64,000 nt of DNA, taken from positions 447,573-511,572 of the forward strand of contig VXBA01002851.1 in assembly GCA_013399895.1 (NCBI GenBank), written 5' to 3'. The stretch's first letter is position 1, and each line of letters starts with the position of its first letter. Made by a program: the position numbers and the translations under genes. Source of the stretch: Serilophus lunatus. Lineage: Eukaryota > Chordata > Aves > Passeriformes > Eurylaimidae. Of this stretch, positions 1 through 10,400 are shown piece after piece. The notes below the pieces were generated by a model that saw only the letters and a program-made list of their open reading frames with translations, had not been told where the DNA came from and did no database searches.

Positions 1-1129
1 TTCTATTGTACAGCCACTGAGGTCTATCTGCAGTCCAGTACTCTGTAGCTCTATACAAAATACTGGATATAAAAACTAGTAACCAGCTTTTACACAAGTG
101 AGTTCTCAAGGAAGCAGCTGCAGCAGCTGTGCAATCCACAATCAAAAGGAAGAGTTTAATGCATATATATGGTGATGTGTGCAAAGGCAGCAATTCTTGA
201 GTGCAGCTGAGGCAAAACAGCTCTTTGAGAACTAACAAAGAGTAGGCTCCTACCTAGAAGGAGTAACAGAACGTGCTGTTTTGACATAGGAGGAGGTGTG
301 TTACTAAGATAGTCTGTGCTCTGCATCCAGGGGGGACATGTAAAGGTCAGAAGAAAAGGAGAAAAATAAACATCTGCCTTAAAACAGACATCAGAGATTT
401 CTAATAAGCACCATGAAGGCACAGCAAGCACAGTGAATGTATTTTAAAGCAAAACAAAAGCAGGGAAAGCTGGTGATAAAAATGAGGGAGAAACTTTGCT
501 CATTAACATCCTGTAATTGTAAAACCTGTACGTGGCAATCATCTCACTTCTGTTTTTTTCTTGTTTATTTGTTTGTGGTGTTCGAGTTTTTTATTAATTT
601 TGCGGGTGTTTGTTGTTGGGGTTTTTTGGGGGAGGAGGGTGTGTTGGGTTTTTTTAGTTGGTTTTTTTGGTTGGTTGGTTTTTGTTCTTTTTTAATTAGA
701 AACCTCAAGCTCTTCCTTGAGCTGCAAAACATAGTTAGCAGTGGAAATATGTAATAAAGGATGTGGTAAAAGTAATGGGGACTACTTGTTTTAAAATTAA
801 AATTTGTTAGTTCTTGAACATAGAATAGTGTTGAATGTAAAACAAACCTCAAAACACAGACTCCACAAAATGTAGCACTAAAGGAGGGAAAGAAAGGACA
901 TAATGTGTACAAGTGGGTCCGTTTTACTAAGCTACCTGATGGGAAGAGTTTGAAATGCAGAACTGCCAATTATCAATACACACTGTTTACATATGATCTC
1001 ATTATGCATCCCTCTTGCATCTATGCTGTAAAGCTTGCTCAATTGTTTCAGGAACCTACTCTGATCCTTGTAGAGGTTACCAAAGTCAACTTTTTGAAGT
1101 AAAATTAGTCTGTGTATCTTCTTCTTCAG
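1..1129 (+). other. MAK: MAK intron (5' end outside window)
   Basis: No kinase-domain exon can be found before the acceptor at 1128-1129, which follows a TCTTCTTCTTCAG tract. The stretch about 545-700 is strongly T/G-rich low-complexity DNA (TTGG and poly-T runs). The open frames here show no family resemblance. Confidence 0.7.
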
Positions 1130-1450
1130 GCTTTGAAGTATCCTTACTTTCAAGTTGGCCAAATTTTAGGACCTCCTCCACAGTACCTGGAGAAGCAGAC
1201 TCCTATTAAACCAGTTCAGCCAACAGAGCCAAAGCCAGCTTTTCCTAAACTCGAAGCTATATCCAAGCCAGAACCTCTGTCTTCGCCTGATTTACCTGAC
1301 AAAGCACAGCAACAGCCCCTGCCAAAGGTTAACCACCAGCCTCTCCAGCAAATTCAGTTGCCACAGAATACAGCAAACCAGCAAGTACCAAAGCAGCAGC
1401 ATCCACAGGCACAACCATTTTTTCCAATTATCAATAAAAACTCATCGCCT
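1130..1450 (+). CDS. MAK: MAK exon: end of kinase domain and Pro/Gln-rich linker
   Basis: The exon is 321 nt (107 codons), phase 0 at both ends, between TTCTTCAG and GTAAGT. It encodes the final kinase-domain helix, then a Pro/Gln/Lys-rich linker with repeated PxP and QQP units. It ends in FFPIINKNSSP. The composition matches the disordered linker of MAK. Confidence 0.95.
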
Positions 1451-4400
1451 GTAAGTTGTCTTCAATAACTACTTAGATGGTTTTATTAAAAGTTTTTAGT
1501 ATATTCAACCAGGTGATCCTTTGTAACTCCCTTGTCATACATTTTATTGGAGGAAATACAAAGAGATAACTAGGGACTAATTGAGGATAAAATGGGCTGC
1601 TTATTAAAATTTTACAGCAAGTCAGAAAAAAGATTGCTTGTAACAATGTGTGTTCATTTGTAATAGCCCTTACTGACATGCTTATGCAGTAATGTTGTGA
1701 CAACAGCTATGACTTAGTGACCTTTGAGAAACTATTCACAAAAAACCTGTCAGTATACAACAGAGAAGTGGAAAGGGAGAACTTCTCTTGCCTCATACAG
1801 GAATATACCCAAGAAGGTTCATCCAGTAGTAGAGGTTGAGCACTGAACTAGGTCTGGCACTAGAATGTTCACCTCATTACTTCAGGAAGACTTGAACAAT
1901 TTAAGGATGACAGTCCAAAAGAACTACACTCAAAATACATGCTGGCATTATTGTTATGTTTTGTACTTCAAGTCATTCTGAGACTATGACCAAAGCAGGT
2001 GAAACAGAAGGCGAAAAATTCCCTCAAAGTCCTTAAGTACTAGTCAGAAAGTAAACTAGATAAAAATACAGAATTTTAGAATGGAATTAAAGCCTTTTTT
2101 ATTATTTAAAATAGAAACAAGCACCTAGTGGCCCTTTGAATGCTGCAGTAGGTCCTAAAAGCTGCAGAAGACGATGGGGTCAGACTTTGGTAAAGGCTAT
2201 GGATAGCTGGGATGACTTGGACGATGCTGAATTTGGAATGTCATGCTCAAAGAAGCCTAGCATTGCACTGTTACAAGAAAAGAAAAACAAGGAATTTACT
2301 TTTAGGTAGGTAATAAAATTCTAAAATCCTAACTTCTTTTACTAAAGAATGCCTAGTAGATTTATAGATTAAGAAAATTGCTAAAATTCAAGTCACCAAA
2401 ATTCTTCAAAAATGTCAAAAGCTGTATGAACAGCTTTTGGTGTGGTGTTGATATGGTGCCAGTAATATCCAAAGAGATTCAAATTTGTTTTCAGACTCTA
2501 TATGGTTTAGGTGTTTGTTGTATCATTAAGAAACTGTCTGTTTTACTAAAATCAGACATATTAATTTCCTTTGTTGGTTAAGTGGTACTACGTTCTGCCA
2601 GTTATCTATATTTACTTTTATTCCATAGTGTTGGATACACTTTTTTCTTCAAATTCCATGTCAAACTCTCATGAGGTATTAGATTTGCCTGTTAGTTTTT
2701 GGAAATAGACTCTGCTGATGGAAGCAGGATAAGCGAAGAGCACTGTATTATTCAGGCTAAGGTCAGCTTGTGGTATTCTGAGCTGGAGATGTTGGTCACA
2801 TTGTTTGAAAATTTTGATTTTTTTCAGTGTGCCAGAACGAAAAGCTTCATGCTGTATCCAGCCAGGAGGGGAAAATAAGGTTCTGACGAGAAATGATTCT
2901 GAAAGATCAAATGCATCAGCAAAACAATACTATCTAAGACAATCAAGATACCTACCTGGTAAGGTTACAAGTCATATACATATAGAAAATACCAACTGGA
3001 CATAAGTACATAAAGTACATTCAAACTTCAGATTTCTCACTGGATTATTTTACTGTTCATAACCAGGCTAAATTTGCAAGTTCTGGACTAAATGCCTTTC
3101 CTAGAACATACGTCATTACAACTGATGCAGAAGTTCATGGCTACATAAACGTGATAGGAGCTCAACATTGCTTGTATACCTTAAAAGTTCACAGGACCTC
3201 TTTTGACCAGTAACATATAAAATCTACAGTAATAGAAATCCAACATCTCTTAGATTACTAGGAATATATCCTGATTGACCTATAAGGAAGTATATCTGAG
3301 GACTAAAGAAACTACATAAATTCTCTTCATCAGGAGCCACAGTAATAGGACAAGGAGTAATGGGTTCAAACTGAAAGAGGGGGAATATAAATTAGATATT
3401 AGGAAGAAATTCTTTGCTGTGAGGGTGGTGAGACACTGGAACAAGTTACCCAGAGCAGTTGTGTATGTCCCGTTGAAGGTCAGGTAGCATGGGGCTCTGA
3501 GCAACCTGGTCTAGTAGGAGGTGTCTCTGTTCATGGTACGGATTTTGGAACTAGGTATCTTTAAGGTCTGTTCCAACCCAAACCACTCTATGATTTTGCA
3601 TAAAGAGAGAGAGTGCATATTTGCCAGTTTTGCAGTGTCAAGAGGTTTTGGAGTTTTTTTGAACCTAAGTTTTGATAAATAGTTACCCTTCTTTGTAGGA
3701 AGTGTTTAGAAATATCAACCAGTGGCACTGGTAGGAATTCACACACTCACTTCCCTTCTCAAGGCAGTCATCTTTCTTTAAAAATAGATAGCTTAGTCTA
3801 AATCTGGGTGCTTTTATCAGGAAAATGAAATTATGTAATTGCTAGAAATGAGAATGGAAAGGAGAAAGCAAAGAGAATGTTTTCCTTCAGTTAGTATTTT
3901 GAATATATACTATAATCAAATTATTTTCTTGTTATTTGTTACCATGATGGTTTGTACAATTTCAATAAGCATAGAATTAATTTTACCGTAACCCAATTGT
4001 GAGAATTTAGGTGGATCACAGAGGAATTCCTCATTGACAAGCAAGTTGTTTTGTTACAGTGTATCATTAGTTTGTCAGGAATTCATTAGGGAAGTGATGA
4101 CTTCTGAATATGAAATCACTTCCTGAATGTTAAATAGGATGCCCAGAGACTCTAAGTCCAGACAAAAAGGAAAAGAAAAAAAAATAAGATGAGGAGCTTC
4201 CCTATCTAAAGGTAATACAAATGGAAGGTTCATCTTTTAAGCATGATTCTAATGTCTCTCTGGTTTTCAATGAGAAAGACATAGATGTAAAAAATTAAAG
4301 GGAAAAATAACTCCAAGAAGCATATTTGCTATTTATCTATATTACTTTAGTTCTGTAACCAGTAGACCTGCAAGCTGTTTTCATGTAGTGTCATCCCATT

Positions 4401-7400
4401 AACTCTTATAATGCTTATAACATGCTGCAGTAACAAGAACTTCTTTGTTCTACTTTTCAACTTAACCCTTGAAGAAACAGTTTCTTTTCAGTCTTGAGAA
4501 CCCTAGTTTTTGATAGGTATTTTTAACTTGTGTTAATATTTTTGAGTGACAAAAATACCAATAATGAGATTATGGTTTTATAGAAACCAAGTAACTGTGC
4601 TAAAAAGACTTTTAAAGTTCTCTTGAAAGCATGAAGAATTGTTCTTAAATTATTGTCACTAGTTTTCATGGCTTGGCTTAAAAATCTAACCTAATCAATG
4701 CACATTGTTAATTTACATTAATGGTGTTACATTGCAGCAGAAACAATTCAGTATTGTTCACTGTTCTAAAAATGTCCATTTTTCATTGGTTGAATTATGT
4801 TTGAAAATTGATAACATTTATATCATTTATAGCATTTTCCATCATTTGTTTTCTAAGGAGTAAACCCAAAGAGTGTCTCTTTAGCAGCAGTCAATAAAGA
4901 AGGATCACAAGGAACTTGGAAAACGCAGTTGTTTTCTAAATCACTGGCACATACTGGAGGATTGACTTTCAACAGACATACCACAGGTAAAACTGTAATT
5001 TAAAATGGTCACATCATATCTCAGCATACTTTATTTAATTAATTTAGATAACACCATCTGGTTTAACTTCTGTCGTTAGGCTTAGCTTCTAGGCTCTTTT
5101 TTTTGCTCTTGGTTTTTCACATATAAAGCTATGTATTTTACTTTCAGAACATTAAGAATGTATAGACCAGCCTGTCTTTATAAAGTTCAGTCGGGATAAA
5201 TTTTGTCCATAATCCTCTTTAGACCATTAAGTACTGTATTTAAGCAAATAGTTTGACCTCATTACTGCCTGCTCAGTGTGCCATGGAACATTATCAAACA
5301 GCAGTGTCACCTATGAAAACAAAATGGTGAATGGTGTGCTCATAAAAGTGCTGCCTTATATTCTGAACTTGTCTTTTATCAGTTTGCTGGCCTTGTCCTA
5401 AATACTTTGCTGCATGAAATGTCCCCTGTTTTCAGGAACTTTCAGTGACATGCCTTTTGGTAGTATGCTTTGTGAAGTACACCACTATCATTTTAGAGAT
5501 TGAAGACTGTGACTAGTTAAACACCTAATCTAAGATTTCACTGAGGAAAGCACTAGACTCCAGACTAAAATCTATCTTCTCACCACCAAGCCCTATACTT
5601 GAAATACATTGTCCTATCTCCATGTTATGGCAGGTTACCTTGTTAACAACTCTGCAGCCATTGTCCAGCTAGCATGAGTCACTCTCAAATACTTTAATGC
5701 CAGTAAATCAGCCAGATTTACATGCTTGTACAGAAGGAACGTCAGAAGTTTGTTTACTTGCAAATGCTGCACCCCTTTTTAACAGAACTTTAGTAGCCAT
5801 TCTGCAGTTTCAACAAACCAGATTTTCCCCTCTGAAAGTCAGCTGACCTGAAGCTGTTCATCTGAATTGATGCACAAGATTTTAAAAAGTGGAAAAATAT
5901 CAGCACCTTCCAGAATTTTTGATGGACTAGAAGCACCTTTTTAAAGCAATCATCATGTGTACCTTTTTGTTTTCTGAAACACAGAGGCATAATCTTGCAA
6001 GGGAATCAGACATAAAAAGGCAAAGAGCTGCTTCCAAAAGTATGCATCAATAAACTAGAACTGCACTGAACTGCACTGAAAATAAAATTAAGATGAATGC
6101 TAATGGTAGAAATCCCACTTTTGTGTTACTACCAAAAATTTAAAGAAAAAAACCCCCACAACTCATTTTTTGATGTTTCAAAATACCTGGTATTATTTGC
6201 ATCAGTAATTTAAATTGCATGTAATGTTTCATTTACTGGGAAGACAGCAACATTTAAGGCTGACGTACATGAAACCAGGATAGTTAGATCATGGAAATAC
6301 AACACACGTAAATTATGTATGTTTTATTTTTTCATATTGACAAACTGCAAGTTGACACTGTGCTGTGTTTAAATAACTATGTATAGTTTATCTAAGGTTT
6401 TTTTTCTTTTTTCATTATCTACAACATTGCTCTAAGGTAAACTAAGATAAGAGCAAATAGTTACAAATGCTTTAATGATGACAAATGCTATTTTATGGTC
6501 AGTCAACTTTGCAGATATGACCAAGTGCTTAAACTTGTGATTTATGTATTTGTGTGACTGTAATGCGGTTGCATTGTTGGTAAAGATATTTTTATTCCAT
6601 TATTAGACAGGACCTTGTAAAGTAACTTCTTAGAGCAACATTTCTTGCTTAAGAAAACAAAAATGAGACATTACAGACACTTCAGATATTCATTCTCGCT
6701 TGCTTTTTTTCCTCCTCATTTCTTCTACATCACCTAAACAGGTTCTTCATCCCCTTCTTCTACAGTTATGTCTATCTTTTTCTTCCTCTCGTTTTCCTTG
6801 CCTGCAGATGAGAACTTAATTCTTCCTATTGAAAAGTTATCATGCAAAGAATGGTTGAATGAAAAATTAGAGGATCCAAAAGGTAATTTATAGTAATTAT
6901 AGCCTGGTTCTTTGCACATGTCCTATTTATGTTTTACAGTCTCTTGTAAAAAAATTACACTTATAATGCAGGTTCCCGAGTTGTAATTTTTTTTGTCAAA
7001 CCTTGCTCTCTTCATCCTTCTGGATTCTTGGCACTTACTGTGCTTTAAAGGACAGTGAATATTTTATTGCTCTAATTATAATCCACAGCAGGTCACTGCA
7101 CAGTAGCTGGATAACAGTGAAGAAGTGATCCTAAAGCAGCACATGCATTTCTCCTGAAGGACTGCTTGTTCATGACAGCACGGGGATTAGCACCATTTCC
7201 TGCATTTGGATTCTCTACCTGTTACACGGATTTTAGAGTGCTGCCCTTGAACAGATTTTGGCAGAGTTGCCTTAGTGTAAGAGGGTAGAAACTCAGAATT
7301 CCAGACAGCCTAGTTTGTGTCTAAACCCACTGTTGACTGTGAGCATTGTAAAGCTGCTGGAATGTTTCACCTTCCTCCCAGTTCCTGACCCCTCTGGTGT

Positions 7401-10400
7401 TTACTACCCATGTGACACATCTCACTGCAAATATTAGTAAGGTTTTTTGAACTCACTACCCACCTCAAACAATTCAATTACCTTGTTCTTTATGAACAAT
7501 CAGGTATGTGTTGTTTGAGATAGGGGGTATGGCCTGGGCCACCCTTAGATTGCTGACATCATGGCAATGACAGCTTGCCTGTACACCTGCTGCCAGACCA
7601 CCTGGATGCCTGATGGACGAATACTTCTATAGCAAGAATCCCTTCTTTTGTATGGCACTGCTCAGAGGTAAGAAACAGTGCTTTTAAATATGATGCTTTT
7701 TAATTTGTACCTATTCTGTTACTTTATATTAAACTTTTTTTTCTCCTTCCTTTGTTCTCAGCCAACGAAAGATCACCCCTCCAGACTTCTCTGTTTCACC
7801 CAGACTGTTCATCCTGGCTGCACTTTTTGATTTCCTGCAGAAGAATTCATAAAGGATATTGTACATTGAGAGGTAAGGAAAAGCAAAATATGGTTGAACA
7901 ATTTTTAGCAGATAGGCAGCTTTGCTGAGCTCTAGAAAAGAAGCAGACAGACGTAGTCTTTTTTAGGTTGTATTAATTGAGGCCTGTCATGTTCTTATTT
8001 TCAGAATTCTCAGAATTTTAAAGAACGCTGTTGAGCTGTCAAGAGCTATAAGCTACTCCAAATAGTTAGGAACTAGGGGAAGAGGAGAATGTGTGTGTAT
8101 GTCCATGGGCAGGTGAATGAACCACTAAAACTGTGTTGTTTTGGTTTTCAGGCAAATTCCTGGAAAGGAAGAACAACTTAAACACTACAAGAAAGTTAAA
8201 TTTTATTGGAATGCTTCATTAAAGTTGTATTTTTCACCAGTTGTATTATTGCATCATTCTTTACTGTGGAAACTGGCATCAAGTGGGTAGAAGAAAGCTA
8301 CTGAGTTTTCAACAAAACTGAGTTAGCTGAATGCTTTTTGCTAGTGCTCCAGAACAGGGAGGTTGGCAAGGGCACAATGCAGGTGTAATTAGCTGAGGAT
8401 ACCTACTTGAGGTTGTAGATGACCACTTTTGAAGCTTACAGATCCACTGCTCTGACCTCTGAAATAATCACAGAGGACTTGTGAGTGTTTTTATGAAGAG
8501 GAATATTACGGGATTGCACAAAGGCCAGAGATTTAGGAGACAAAAACTGTCAAAGCAGATACTGCGTGTTTTACTGCAACTACCATTGAAACTATAGTGA
8601 ATAGGCTCATACTTGATTAAGGTCAAACTAAACTGTGTATGGCCTTGTACTTCAAAAATACAGCATTAGTGAACACAGACCACTAGAGAAAAGCATTGTG
8701 CCGGCACGGTCTTAACACTGCTACAAGTGATGACAAACATGAAGAAGGTAAGAAATTTTCTTGGAGCAAGGATTCTAAGTATTGTAACAGAGCCCTTTTC
8801 CACTGGACACTAATTTCAGTACTAATTTTGCGCGCACATGCATGCTTCACAGCTTCCAAATGAGGATGGTTATGTGAACCTTCTCAATTTAGCACTGCTT
8901 TAAAGAAAGATCTAGACCAAAACTACTCATAATATTATAGCCAGGGTTAAAGAAAGAGGTTATTTGGGTCTGACCTTTACAGCAGGCCTTTAGCTATGGA
9001 ACTGGAAGTGAACTTCCAAGTGGTGCACCACTTCCCACAAGAGAAGGTGTGTTCTATTCTTTTAGATAGGTTTAGGCCAAACATGAGCACAAGAGTAGGG
9101 CTGAGTGCTAGTTTTCCAATACTGACATGCTTAAACCAGCTTCCCATAAAGCAGGTAGCTGTAAGCAAAAGGTAAGATCTCACCTTTCTCTAGAACTCGG
9201 TGTAAAGCTTTCTATGTGGTCTTAAGTTTAATGAAAGTACTGACGAAATGCTTATCCTGCTCTGTTGTCTTTATTTTTGCTGAATTCCTTCTTGCAAGCC
9301 TGCTGCATGCTGTAAAGGGTACAACTAATATAACAACTAATATACAAAGCAAGAGATTAGCACTAGGGAGCGCTAAGGGAACTTTTGGGGTACTGCAAAT
9401 ATAATTTGAAGTGACTATATAAAATAGGAAAGGATTTCTGAATGCAACTGAAAATTCTAAAATTCTGTAATGCCAACAGGAAATCCTGGCCTTGTAAGTA
9501 GTGCTGCTTACAACCCATCAGGAATATATGCCCCTTCCTTCCATAAAAAAGAGGCTGGGTCAGCTGGACAACGGATACAGCTAGCGCCTATTGATGCACC
9601 TGTATCAGGTAAGAAATATCCTTTTACCATACATAACCAACACAAAGAGAAATGTTAATTTTCCGTGCTTCCTAAGAGATTTATTAGGCTTTCCTCAAGT
9701 TTTATAAAAAAAATTTTATGGCATTAATTGTTCTTAACATAAGTGTACTGAATGTAGGTGTCTAGAGGCAGTCCTGGCAGCTAGGGAAACTATTGCTGCT
9801 AATACTTGTTAAGTAAAAAACATTACAAAAGGTGCAAACCTTTTGCAATTCTAGAAGGTTTGGATCCTTTGCTATAAACTACTGTTCATTAGGGATGATG
9901 GGCTAAGCAGAATTGTAAAAATAGGTTAACTCCACAACTCTATAGTAAATGGGCATGTAGACTGGACTCCATTCATCTTGTACAAACGATGTGAAATCTG
10001 TTTTGAATGTAACCTTGCATCCTCTACAGTATGGATCACATTCTGATCACCTTCTTTGTTGGTATGTTTCCAACTCAGAGAAGATGAACAGGAGTGCTCA
10101 GGATGCAGGGGAAACTGCCTTGTGAGTGAAAATTTGGAGCTTTTGTCCAAACCCATCAGCACACTTCTCCAGTTACTAAAGGGGAAATAGCAAGGCCCTA
10201 AACTAATGGTGAACTGTTTAACCAAAGGGCCTATGGCACACCAATCTGACATGGTCCTGCTTAATAATATTGTCTTTTTGCTCATGTGCTCTTTTGAGCT
10301 AACTGTTCTCCTTAGCAACTTGCAAGTGACTTCTGAAAAGCAGAGAGGGAGGGAAGGATGGAGGTAACATGCATATACAAAATATGATTAGATGTATTCA

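Larger units (their letters stand above)
6883..9479 (+). other. MAK: MAK intron with candidate unannotated exons
   Basis: Intron of about 2.6 kb between the 75-nt cassette and the next coding exon. It contains two spliceable-looking, phase-compatible segments (7762-7872 and 8152-8222), listed separately. The rest is AT-rich with no recognised repeat. Confidence 0.6.
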
